From the NCBI GenBank assembly GCA_015680685.1, contig MNCI01004656.1, positions 1,049,240 to 1,113,239 on the forward strand: 64,000 bases of DNA, written 5' to 3'. Below, piece by piece: positions 44,341-55,885 of this stretch. Below the pieces are notes generated by a model. The model had not been told where the DNA came from. It was given only the letters and a program-made list of their open reading frames with translations, and ran no database searches. Each line of letters opens with the position of its first letter. The stretch's first letter is position 1. This DNA comes from Gnetum montanum (lineage: Eukaryota; Streptophyta; Gnetopsida; Gnetales; Gnetaceae). The position numbers and the translations under genes were made by a program.

Positions 44341-44849
44341 TAAGTCTTCTATGCATCGATAAATTATTAAAATTATTAAATTTTAGCATCGATAAATAAA
44401 GTTAAAAATTATTTAAAATACAATATGCCTATGGAAGATTTCCATACGTAGCATATGTCTCAGTGTCCTCAATTTGCCAATGGCAATTTAAAATTAGATG
44501 TATGATTTGTAATAGAGATTATGAATTCCATCATATGCAAAAGGGGTTATATTTTTATCCAAGTTATTGTCATTGTAATCATCCTAGCCTTATTCGAATA
44601 AAATTGAGTTGAAATTTCATCTTCCAAATGCTTTCAAATTATTGACATTAATAACCCAAAACTTTATGCAATGAAAAGAAAATTTTGCAATTTTATACTT
44701 TTGTGAAATGTAAGAGACCATGGTATTAATTAAAAGAAAAAGTGTCAATAAGAGACATTGTAAATAGATAAATATAATAAAAAAGGAAGGTTAGATGCAA
44801 CTATCAACATACACATATACAAAGACACAATAGACTAGCTAGATCCTGG

Positions 44850-46240
44850 TGCAATGTTTCCTTGAGCTTCATTTCGAGCATCAGCCTCCATGAAATTTGT
44901 CTCTATGATAGAGTCATCAACCACATTGATTGGTTGCTTCTCCATTCTTACTATTCCTAATGGTCCTACCTTTGAGTCATGGAATGAAGTGGTCATTTGA
45001 ATAAACTAGGGATCACTAATATCTTCCATCATCGTAGAACTAGACACATGCAATGATTGAAAATGTTTGGATGAGTAATTACCCAATGATTTAATATTCA
45101 CATATAGGTAGCCAAGCCTCTTGTCCACCCATTCAAAATGGTGATTAATCTTTGATTGCATGGCATCTAGGCAGGCATCAGTGTGGCTTTCAACCTATCC
45201 TCCACTACCTCTAAGTAGGTAAATATCACTAAACCATCTTAAAATTGCTTTTGTTGTTAGGCAGGAATGATAGTTGCAACCTACATCTCCTTGTGCTACC
45301 CGTAAAACCATTGCCATTCATCCTTGCCACCATCTCCTTTGACACATGGTTCTAGGAGTCAGATGAGATCATTAAGTCATGTCCTAGGGACACACTCGAT
45401 GTAGAATGCACATGCCAAATGTCGTAGTTTGTCCACACGAAAAGTTTGGACCTCTACATCATCCTCCTCTAGTTTTACAATTTGCCAGTGCCTAAGAAGA
45501 TTAGATGCAATAGATGGGAAAGGAATTGTAGCACCATCTTTGCTAATGATCTCCATTCTTTGCATGATAATGTTGGGATAGTTCAAAGAATAGTCACCCT
45601 TCAAATCTACTAGTATCATAAGGATGAAAGACATCACATGAGTGTGATGCATGATTGCTAGGAGGTTTGTGTGGATTGCCTTAATCAAAACTCTCTATTG
45701 TTGGTTGAAGTTCTTGTAGGGCCATGCTATCTTATCAGTCATAACCTTGGACACCCTACTCAATAGCTATGTATTTTTATCTGAGGTGATAATCATAAAA
45801 AACTCTTGCTATGGTCCAACTATCATGTTTAGCACTTGCACCAAGATATCCTTTGCAATCTTGACTACCTTCGAGACAAGTGATCCTCAATGATGTGCCA
45901 TGTAGAACTAATTGACCTCCTCCTCTTAGTAATCATCACCTTTGGTGATAATGAAACCAAGATGATGCACAATAAGCTTGTTAAGCATTTGAGGCCAAAT
46001 GAGCTACATCAAGGTGTTGAAGTCCCTTGGACTTTGCAAGGGTGCTAATCTAAGTTTGTCAACCCTTTGTTGCCACTCATGCCATGGTAATGACTCCTAG
46101 GCATAGCAAACTACCTCCACCTCCTACTATCTTGCAGCATTCTGTCTAGTAGCTTGAGAGCCTACAGGATGTCTATCCTATGATTGTGCCATTTTTTGTA
46201 CATCTTGCAGTTTGTCAAATATCTTCCTATCATGTATTGG
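44850..46240 (-). pseudogene. Degenerate plant-transposon-protein-like ORF (minus)
   Basis: The open stretch 45377-45688 (about 100 residues) reads IKAIHTNLLAIMHHTHVMSF, LKGDYSLNYPNIIMQRMEI and ATIPFPSIASNLL. Upstream, 46240-45690 (through stops) continues with segments such as ESLPWHEWQQRVDKLRL. The order (a histidine-rich helix, 'I.Y..II...M', then 'IPFPS+') fits the plant transposon-associated domain that I also read at 55122-55628. The protein is not known to me beyond that, and no LTRs could be assigned to it. Stops and frameshifts show that it is dead. Confidence 0.45.
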
Positions 46241-46317
46241 TTGTGATGACACTTCTCTCTAAGAACTCAAAAATATATTCCACTTGAAATGTTAATATCT
46301 AAAACATTGTTGGCCAT

Positions 46318-46385
46318 TGATAATTAATGATAGATTAACTTGCACTTTTTTATGTCAATGATAATTAATGATAGATTAACTTGCA
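46318..46385 (+). repeat. Tandem repeat, 27-bp identity, 41-bp period
   Basis: tgataattaatgatagatta followed by acttgca occurs at 46318-46344 and again, identical, at 46359-46385. Confidence 0.9.
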
Positions 46386-46974
46386 ATATTCAATGACTAC
46401 ATTATTATAAACCGTTCAAATCCATTTTAGACAAAATTTTTTCTAAATTAGCATCCCAATCGATATTTTCAACGAAACTCTTTTAACTGACAAACACAAA
46501 CTTCTATTGTAATAATAAATAAATTCTAGGAACCCTACATGATGTCTACTTGTTAAATAGTATATAAAATATAATATCATTAGGATAAATTATTAACAAT
46601 TTTTGACATTTTCTTGTGGTGTAATTAAGATACTGTCTCTAGAAGGATGTAAATTGCATTGACAAGACACAAAAGAAAATTACTTATGTGATAGCAACAT
46701 CAAAAGGGTTTTAAGGAAGAGTAACAAGTAAAAAGAATAAAAGATTGAGTTGGTAGTAAAGCTATTAAAATTATGACATTTTAGAAATCAAAAATCAATT
46801 ATTCAAAATGGGCATAAAATACCAAGTGCTTGCATATGAAGAGCAATCAATAAATAATATAAATTTACAAGTTACATGGAATGGTTAAGAGCTGATAGAA
46901 GTCATGGCTAAATTCATGCATATAATATCAAAAAATGGAAACTGCTAGTATAACTACCTTGAATACACCTAGTG

Positions 46975-47545
46975 ACATTTAACAATATGAGACAAATACT
47001 TACCTCAAGTATCATATTACAAATTTCTTTAAAGGCTTACCAAGAAAGATTCCCAAAGGGGATTTCCAAGTGAATCATAGGTATATATCAATATTTTCAA
47101 ACAAATGCTTAGTGAATAATTGTTAAGAAAATATACTAATTTAAAGAACAAACATTAAGTACAAAATTATACATACATAAAAATAACAAATTTGTATCAC
47201 TATCTTACAAATAGGCTAGTCTTCATTTTAGAGAGTTTTATGTGTCTAACTGTATTAAACATTTAACAATATGAGACAAATACTTACCTCAAGTATCATA
47301 TTACAAATTTCTTTAAAGGCTTACCAAGAAAGATTCCCAAAGGGGATTTCCAAGTGAATCATAGGTATATATCAATATTTTCAAACAAATGCTTAGTGAA
47401 TAATTGTTAAGAAAATATACTAATTTAAAGAACAAACATTAAGTACAAAATTATACATACATAAAAATAACAAATTTGTATCACTATCTTACAAATAGGC
47501 TAGTCTTCATTTTAGAGAGTTTTATGTGTCTAACTGTATTAAACA
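46975..47545 (+). repeat. Perfect tandem duplication, 2 x 284 bp
   Basis: The segment 46975-47258 is repeated directly at 47259-47542, with identity continuing a few bases further. I saw no mismatch while reading both copies. It lies in AT-rich non-coding sequence. Confidence 0.93.
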
Positions 47546-48049
47546 ATAGAATAAAATTAATGTATGGCCATTGATTAATGAGATTGTAGTAGTACTATGA
47601 TTGACTAGAAATTTAGAAGCATTCAAAGATGCAGAAGCATTGAAAGACGCAGAAACACTAGGCATGCTAATACAAGAACAAGAACTTAATTCCTATAAAT
47701 GTTTGGAAGTAGTAATAGGTTGCATATGCTAAAGGTCCATTTCCAAATGCAGTGTTCAATGGAATTGCAAGATTTTCGTTAACAATCTTTATTGAAATAA
47801 TATAGAAATTAGTGAAAGAAACATAAATAAATGTAATATAGTAATTGTTATATTTAAATAGAGTGAAGATGGTTAATTTAGGATTAAAATTTCTAGACAT
47901 AGGTCATTGCTTGTTCCATTTAAAATGATTTGATATGTCACTGCATGATTTTTTTGGTGGAAAGATCAAACAACATGATTTTCTAGATGGATACATAATT
48001 TACATCAAATGCTATGCTTCCAGTTAGAGCCCTAAAAATAGCATTCTTC

Positions 48050-48960
48050 ATTTATGATATAGCGCATTTCAAAAATAAAAGGATTCTCCTATTTAATAAA
48101 ATTGTAGACCATTGTTGCTAATCCTAGCCTGAGTAAATAATTAAGGAATTTGAGATTTTCACTTTTTTTGAACATACCCTCATGCTCATTGTTGCTTTAA
48201 TCTCAGAAATTTGGTTCTTTGATATGAGATCCTCTACTACTACCTTGGTTGCTTTGCTTTATGGCCTTTTGTGACATTGATTCTCACCGAATGTTTGCTA
48301 TGAGCATGTAAAAGTAAAAATGGTAATGTAAAAATGAAAACTACAACCATGTAGATACATTTTATTTTTCTAAATTTTAACCCATGATGCGAGGTCCTAT
48401 GAATCACATTTTTCAAAATATTGCAAGTCGCATGTTAACTCTCATCTTGTAGTTTATCTAGAAAATTACATCTTGCATTATTTAATTGCCATTTATAATT
48501 ATTTTTGAACTTTGTGAGATGCATGAAAAATTGTGACTCACACACTTCTTCAAAATGTGTGACTCATAGTCTTAATTGCAACTTGCATTCTAAACTTGGA
48601 AAGTGCCAGTTGCATTGAGGTGCACTATGTTAGCTCAGTTTTTATAAAAAAAAATTAAAATGTGGGGATATGCAAGTCACATGACCTCACATAATTATTT
48701 TTTGTAAAAGAAGCAAGTCACATACTTGAATAAAATTTAATTTTAGAGAATCCTACATGATGCATGTTCTTGCATGTTATGTTACTTAAACTATGGGCAC
48801 TTGTGAATTGCATGTACTTGTAGATTTTTCAATAGTAGAAATTGTGTACCTATCTGGAAAACTATGGATACATGTGAAATGCATGATGTCGTAGCTCCCT
48901 AAATAAGAGAGGACTATGGGAACATGCAGATCACATGTTCTTGTAGTTCTTAAGAAGTGA
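48050..48960 (+). repeat. Diverged repeat, copy 1 (second copy at 60610-61140)
   Basis: The sequence 48083-48420 aligns by eye with 60610-60960: shared phrases include taccctcatg, gatcattg/gctcattg, ttgctttg.. and tatggccttttgtgaca / gtggccttctatgacac, and catgatgcgagg / catgatgcaagg. After that, copy 1 passes into loose tandem units containing atgcaagtcacatg and cttgtagttctt (48390-48960). Both copies are in the same orientation, so they are direct, not inverted, repeats. Confidence 0.6.
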
Positions 48961-49439
48961 AGTATTCTTGGTAGTATTAGTAAAAAATTTAATCATGATA
49001 TATAGGGATCATTGTCTAAAATGTAATTGACTATGTACATTTAGGATTTATCATGTCTAACACATAGTCTTGCAACATCCACTTAATTAATATAAAGAAT
49101 AGTTTTATCCAATAGAATAGAGTGACAAACATGATGTTAAGTAATCAAAAAACAAGTACATAGTATTTTCCATTCATAGTTTGCTTTTCAAGGTTGTAGA
49201 TCAAAAAAATAAATTGACAAAATGTCATCACATGAGTTGTTGTTTTAGTGTAGACACGAGATCAAGGGACTATCCTTCATTGTCTTGGCCATATACACTC
49301 CAATCCACAAGAAAAATAAAATCAATTAAAATAAAAAGAGGACAATGTAAAATATGCAAAAAAAATAAAACCATATATAAGCAAAGAAATAGTATCATCA
49401 CCCTCAGTAAAAGGTTTTCTTGCATAGTTACGGTTTGAA

Positions 49440-51700
49440 ATGTTTTGGGCAGAACATTTGGTAGGACTATTCCAAGTAAATATTTTTTTGCTTCACAATC
49501 CATTTGCATTACATGAAAATATGAACTTCAATTTCAATAATTCCACATGTTTTTCTATTCCTAAAATACTATCCTTGTTTGTAGGCAATGTCTTTATGAA
49601 TTTTGTCAATCTATTTTTGAGGTTCAAAATTTTTATCTCCTACTTTGCATGTGTTTTACATTTTTCCTCACCCATATCTTTATCTGTATTCTCCTCCGTG
49701 TCCACCTCATTTGTTACAAACCTTTAGCTAGTTGATTCTAATGTCTTTAGTGTCATTCCAAGTTTTGAAGTATCTTCCTAGCTAGGGAATAGATGTGGTT
49801 GAAATGAATTTAATTCAATAGGAACACATGAATCATAAAACTCATCATGGAAGAAGAACTTAAATGCATTGGTGAAATCCTTGATCCTTCTGATAAATTT
49901 CATTGCGTGCTTATAAAAATGGCCAAGGCTAGACCATTTACACTCATAAGATATACTAAAATAAAACACCTTTGAAACCTTGCACCAAGTTTTTGACATC
50001 AAACTATTCTTACTTCACATAACATATTCATCTTCAGGTTTCACGACTTGGACATACTCTACATTAGTTATTTGTAATGCTTGTTCCTATGATTTCTTGT
50101 TGAAATCTCAATCTTTCTTGTTAATGAAATACCTTACAAATGTAATTCTTAAATTGTACCAATAATATAGCTATACCTTTGTCAAGCTTCATATAAGCCA
50201 GTCAATCCTCTAGTATTTCATGTTTCTTGTATCTCTTAAAAATTTGCCCTTTAAAAATCCATGGTATGACTCGATAGCATTATTTATGTGTTTTTGTGCA
50301 TGGGGAACATCATGGAATGCTCTTACCCACATCTCCGGAAAAAAAAAGGTTGAAGACAAAAATAAGCAATGAATAAGTGGGTAAAGAGTATATGAGTGTG
50401 AATATGAAATTTTATGAAATGATGCCAAGGAACATAAACTCACTAAATTTGTCTCCATTTAACCATTGTTGTTTTAAGTGTTTAATGAATTTTGAGTTCT
50501 CCTGAAACCTATCAATAAATTTTTCTATTTCCACAACAACATCTGCAACAGTTTTTCATTCATTCATAATATGACTAAAATGATCACCCATTGCTTTTCT
50601 CTAATTGTCATCTCTAAGTTTGGTTGCCAAGTTCTTCCTCCATGCCCTCCAAACATTCCAAGTGCATAAAAAAATTCTCCTGCCAAAAATAGACTTGTTA
50701 AATAATTAAATTTGAGCACATGTTAAGATACCTCAAACCAAAGTAGCATGATTTCGAGTAGTTTTTTGAATGTGTTAAAGTTACCTCATAGCATTCATAT
50801 TTGCCTCTAAGTCATCTAGCATGAAAGCATTTACTTTCTAACTAAGGTCCTTAGCCTTGCCTCTAAGATGGAGCTCTAAAAGCCAACATCTTATATTAGT
50901 TTTGATGCACCTTGAGGATATCATCCATGCAATTGGAAGTCCATTATAATATGTATCAAAAGCCATCATGGTATGAAGATGGAACTGCAGAGAGAACCAC
51001 ATGTTTGTACTTAGTTACTAATTCTACTAGCATACCAACAATTCTTAAAATGGAACAAAAGCATCCATTATTGAAACTTACACCATATCTTTTAGTGTTG
51101 AAAGTGGAATCCATTGCAAGGATACTACATTAAGATAGAGATATCATATTTTTGAGCATCCAAGGTGATTACAGCTCGATGATTAATGGGACACCTTGTT
51201 CTTGGTTCTCTTCCTAATAGTAAAACAAAAAATCACTTGTCATTTGGTGCCATATCTAGATACTAATTTTATCATCCTCACTTTTCTTGTAATTAGGTGT
51301 TATATGTTTTGCAAATTCTTGTAGATGTTTTTTTTAACAAGAAAAATATCCCTCTTTTTTGATAGCCCGAACTCATATCCACCCTTTCGTCCATAAACGC
51401 ACCATCTTAGGATGAATCTCATTAGAAATGTGTATGTATTGTGAGTTTCTTTTATTTGTCATGGGATCAAGCAAGCCATGGTAGTAAGCTCCTAATGTGT
51501 CAATATGATTCATTTTTTATATATAATACATGCAACATGATTAGCTCCTCTCATATAGCAAACTATGAAAGGACACTGATGACCAACCTTTCTTCTAGTC
51601 TTATTTCTTTTTCTACCTTCTTTGGGTGCTATCCCTATGGTGACATTTGGTTCATACTGGCAATGATACCTCATAAAAGAAAACATATTCAAATAGGGAT
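49440..51700 (-). pseudogene. MULE-type transposase with SWIM finger (broken)
   Basis: Read from 51700 down: a Cys-containing N-terminal zinc-binding-like segment (GHQCPFIVCYMRGANHVAC, 51510-51692). Then, through stops, a transposase-core-like segment FDTYYNGLPIAWMISSR (about 50965-50915). Next WVRAFHDVPHAQKH and NNAIESYHGFLKGKFL (50210-50458), the segment where MULE-type transposases carry their conserved 'N..ES.....K' helix. Finally YECKWSSLGHFYKHAMKF (49778-50002), a SWIM zinc-finger pattern (C-x-n-C-x-H replaced partly). The enzyme would excise and insert its DNA element by DDE chemistry. Frameshifts and stops break it and I could not find terminal inverted repeats. Exact family uncertain; FAR1-like is an alternative. 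Confidence 0.62.
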
Positions 51701-52242
51701 TCTAGTCTTCTAAATTGTGCATCTTTGTATTATAAGACATTGTTGCATAAATAAGAAACAATGGTGAGTAACTTACATTATGTGATTGGTGTAATGATTT
51801 CCTCATGAGAGTGTCTCCTTTGTCGATTTTTGTTTTGTTTTCATTCTATAGAAAAATTTGCAATGAAAGATCTCATTCTTCTATTCACCCTTAATAAAAT
51901 CATCTACTCTATCTCTATATATCTAAGCAAATTAATTGTCATAGAAATAAGACCATTAAATATCATCTTTTGAAAAATGCCCTACTAGGGGATTTTGTAT
52001 TTCTTACTACCACATAGTTTCCTAGAAATTGGCATGCTCTTGTATTCCTTGCATTCTTTAAATGTTAATTTTTAAGGAGTTGGTGTAGTATTTTCTATAG
52101 TTCACCCTTTTTTCCTGGGGACAATTCCAAATAGAAAAAATACAAAGTTTAATATTTCCCAACATGCAAAACTAGATTCTAAGAAAAATTAGTAATGTAA
52201 TTTTTGGAATCATGACACCCTATCCCAACAGTAGCTTCAATA

Positions 52243-52247
52243 CTTAC
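52243..52247 (+). repeat. Target-site duplication of element C, left
   Basis: CTTAC directly before the LTR; identical to 60585-60589 directly after the other LTR. Confidence 0.92.
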
Positions 52248-53029
52248 TGATGAGTGGTGAGGTACCCCTACACTCAACCATACGAATACAAGCATTCTCA
52301 CGTGCGATCCAGTCAAACTCCGCAGAAGGACTAGTTGTGGCACCTAGATAGTTAGCCTTAGGTCTCAGTTCGCTATCTTCCCACCTGGACTAGTATTATA
52401 TTTGTCATGTATGGTTTAGTATAGAGTGAGGTGTATGATGTGTTCCTAATCTAATGCTACTCCTGAAGGAAAGGGAAGATAATATTAACTAAGCGAAGCT
52501 AGGAGAAAAAGGGCAAAAGAATCTAATCTATCCTAAGTGCGATGAGCATCCGTTCCTTGATTATCCGTACACATCTTGGACTTCGTTCATGACTACCACT
52601 GGGATTACCAAGCACAGATCCTAGGTACACCACTGGGTTACCAAGTAATCACACTTAAATGCTCATAATCAAGTCATACTCATTCCGCATTCTAAGAGAT
52701 AAGGGTGAGAGAGACTAATTAGGAAAGTAGTAAATAATAATTAAATAAATAAATAAACAAAGTGAATGCTACAATAATGAAGTAATCTCAATCTTTATTT
52801 CTGGTCATGTGCGTGTCCAAGTATGTCACACTCGAATAAAGGATGATGTACAATTACATTCACCACACTATAGGCAGACATGGGAAAATAATCTATCTCT
52901 AGAGGGATCAAATTGCCAAAGCTTCGCTACTTTTATTCTATATCTTTTAAACAAGGGAGAGCCACTTCTTATTTATAGACATTGTGGCAGACTGCGATAT
53001 CACGGCCCATGCGATATCGCATACCATCA
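52248..53029 (-). repeat. 3' LTR of element C (782 bp)
   Basis: Ends TGATGAG...CCATCA on the plus strand. TATA-like tatttatagac (minus ctataaata) near 52971-52980. It is 34 bp shorter than the 5' LTR because part of the GATATC cluster is missing: two GATATC palindromes here (52996, 53013) against three plus a GATATT in the other. Confidence 0.92.
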
Positions 53030-53070
53030 TACCTCCACGACTGAATAAAAACTTGTCCTCGAGTTACAAT
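53030..53070 (-). promoter_or_regulatory. Polypurine tract and conserved pre-LTR block of element C
   Basis: On the minus strand, 'ggacaagtttttattcagtc' runs into gtggaggta directly before the 3' LTR. The same block (gatgagttttcattcagtc, then atgggggta) precedes the 3' LTRs of elements A (1151-1190), B (19040-19078) and D (26880-26912). It should be the site where plus-strand DNA synthesis begins. Confidence 0.7.
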
Positions 53071-53135
53071 GATTACACAGTGGATAGGTATGGGATTATT
53101 AACTGGAAAAATGGAATGATGCCGTAATGTGGAAC

Positions 53136-54946
53136 TCATATAGTTCCTAGTGGTGATGGCTCCTCCATTGGTGCCTTCCCTTTGTCTTGTGCTCTAGGAT
53201 TTGAGGCTTGATAGTGTTGAAGTATGGCCTGGAGCTTCTCCTCTTTGGTCCGAGGGTCTTGTGCCATCCATGCTAATGTTTTGATGTTTGATGGAGTTGG
53301 CACTTCCCATAGATAGGGTAGTTGCAGGAACATCAGTTGGCTCTGACATACCATGCCGCGAACATCCATCGTTCCTCCTCATAGGCTCTAGCTTTGTTCT
53401 TGTATTCGTGAAGGTGCATTAGCCATCTAGCCAAGTTTGCTATGAGATCCTTCTATCCTTGGTAGCTAGCCTTTACCACCTCAAGTTTAGAATTTGCAAC
53501 ATCTAGTTTCTTCGCCAGCTTCTTGCGCTCTGAAAATTTTGCTTCATATTTGATGTGGGAGGTTGCTACCTACTGCTCGAGCTCTGACCTCAGGCACCTT
53601 GCTATTAACATGGCAAGGTTGGCATATCTAATATTTCCCAACTCCATGTACTCTATCAAGTCTTGAATATGTAGGTCCCAGTTCTTAATGTCCACTTGGT
53701 GGGCGAAAGCATATGTGTCCAATATGGCCCACCAATCAGTTTGTTGAGCACTAATGGTGTTGATTTGGGCCTTGGCCATATGGATCTCCTTCTCTAGGAT
53801 TTTTTTCTACATTCCTACCTGATTGTAGAAGTGCTCCTTTAGCTTTTCATGTCGTTTAGCCTCATTTTGCCACGCGCTAATCTCAATTGCTGACTTTTGG
53901 TGAATAGCGCGTACCTCCTCCATTGAGAGGGTTCGATTTTCTCTGGCTAAATGGTTTACATCTTGGTTGACTTGGATAAATTTTTCTTGTAATTGGTGGA
54001 AGTGTTCATTGAGAATATTCTTTTACTTTTCTACAGTGGTCAACCGAAGATTATCAGTCGCAAGCTGTTTATTTTCTTCTTGCAAGGCTTTGAGTGCCTT
54101 AAGATGCACATAAGTTTGCGCCTATGATGCGGAGGCATCCCAAACAGTCTTCTCCTTTTCATCTACCACCCTTTTATTTTCTATTATTAATTTAGTTAGT
54201 TACTCCATTCTAAAATTTTCTAATTGGTCTGCGGGAACAAATTGCAAAGGATCGTGTTGTGATGCTTGTAAGGCCACGAGTTGCCCTTGTAGTTTTTGCA
54301 CTTTAGCTTCAGCATGCTCTGCCCTTACCTTTGTTAAGACCAGTTTCCCCTTCATGGAAATGAGGTTTGATTGAATTGTTGTTACATCCTGAGGGATGTC
54401 AAATAGGGATGTCATTACTTGCCTTGTTTGAAGCAATCTATCAAGCGCATCCTCATGTTCCACAGGAGTCATTGAGGTTTTGGCCAAAGTTTGAGCATCT
54501 CGTGCTCCTGAGAGATCTACCGGTGGCACAACAAGTACATTGAAACATTTTTTGATGTGGTTCATGACCACATCTGCAGCTCCCATGACATTCTAGTGTT
54601 GCATGACCACCACAGTGGCCCCTTCACTAGTCTCTAACTGCACCTGGAAAGATGCCGCATTTCCTAAGATCCTTTTTGACCATCTACTTTCCCCTCCTCC
54701 TGTTTGAATAGATATTTCTCCTCTTGTATGATCCAATGAAATAGTACATTGGCTGGCATCATTGATGACACAGAAGAGGTTTGTGTCATCATGACTTCCC
54801 CAACTGACCATCTCAGCGATGGCCCTAAGATGGCTCATCGATGATCTGTAGTCTTGCGGTGGCGGCAGCAAATCTTGGCATGTGTTGGTCCCTGCTTCCT
54901 GTTGTTGGTTGGGACCAGTGGTTGGAGGTTGACTAGGTCCAACCAC
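53136..54946 (-). pseudogene. Coiled-coil part of the element C extra ORF
   Basis: The open stretches 54593-54946, 54200-54586, 53570-53779 and 53136-53369 follow one another on the minus strand and together read as one interrupted protein. The part 54200-54586 is rich in heptad-like Leu/Val/Ala with Lys, Glu and Gln (for example VRAEHAEAKVQKLQGQLVAL), a strong coiled-coil pattern. 53570-53779 contains IQDLIEYMELGNIRYANLA and the end contains LPYLWEVPTPSNIKTLAWMA. The last two segments have clear homologues in element D (26070-26530). No enzyme motif is visible. It occupies the place of pol. A structural or RNA-packaging role is possible but is only an idea. Confidence 0.65.
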
Positions 54947-55121
54947 CTATTCTTCTTCTTGTTCTAGTCCCAGCTCTTCGCCAGTGCTCTTCCTTTAGCA
55001 ATTCTATATATGAAGTAGTCTAGGCTTTTCGAAGGACATCATTGGTGTATCCCCAGATACCAGCACATCGGCAAATATTTCTGATAAGATAGGGGAATGG
55101 CAACACCATATTCCCTATCTT

Positions 55122-55885
55122 TCATTCTTTGAACCACCTCAGGATCTCTGTCAAATATAGATGGGGCAGGTTAGCGTTAACCTTTTCCATCAACACTGCA
55201 CATCCTCTAGCCACATACATTGATATTATTTTGAGGTCCTTTGTGGGGAAGAGGTGATATGTTCCAATTCTGAAGTAAACTCTCTCTTCCGTTGTCAATT
55301 CACCAAACACTTTATCCTTTCCATAAGCCTTCTCTAACCAATCCTTTTGCACATCAGGGTCTGAACGGGTGGATAACCGAGCAACCTGGGGTCCTGTCTT
55401 TGGAAGGTTTAACACTTTCAAAATGGCTTGTGCAGAAAAGTCTACTATCACACCACAAATATTTACAGTAGTGCCTTGCTCCCTATTGTGCCGAAATTGG
55501 TACATTTCTCCTAGGTACCAAACACCGCTTTCAGAGAGGATAGGCCAGAAGGGAGACCCTTTGAGGTGATCCCTAACAGCCTCAGGAGCAAACCTTGCAA
55601 ATGATTCAAAGTTCAATTCCATAATCATTGTAGCGAATGTGGACTTCTCGTGGATGGCCTGAACACATTCTTGGGGAACGTGAGTTGTTGTCCTAGTTCA
55701 GGCCCTACAACATCTCCTCCTTCTACCTTCACAGACCATCTAGGAGGAGGTTCATCTTGATGGATGATGAATGATTGCTCCTCCTGTTCTACATGTTGTC
55801 TGGTAGGTCTTTGTCTTCCACCTCTTCGAGCTTGTTTGCTTCCACCTTGGGCAAGACCTTCTTGCTGACCACATTTCGGGGCCAT
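55122..55885 (-). pseudogene. Start of the element C extra ORF: plant-transposon-protein-like domain
   Basis: The likely start is ATG at 55885 (MAPKCGQQEGL), followed by a basic Gln/Arg-rich leader. One frameshift near 55630 separates it from the open stretch 55122-55628. That stretch reads SFARFAPEAVRDHLKGSPFW, WYLGEMYQFRHNREQG, VNICGVIVDFSAQAILKVLNL, noted by its core CGVIVDFSAQAILKVLNLP, and LPHLYLTEILRWFKE. After a stop, LPFPYLIRNICRCAG follows. The sequence 'G..VDFS..AI...L.LP' then 'LP.L...E+' then 'LPFPYLI' is the pattern of the domain called 'putative plant transposon protein' (Transposase_32 type, as I remember it). It is found in plant retroelements and its biochemical role is not established. 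It is joined to the coiled coil at 53136-54946. Confidence 0.6.
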
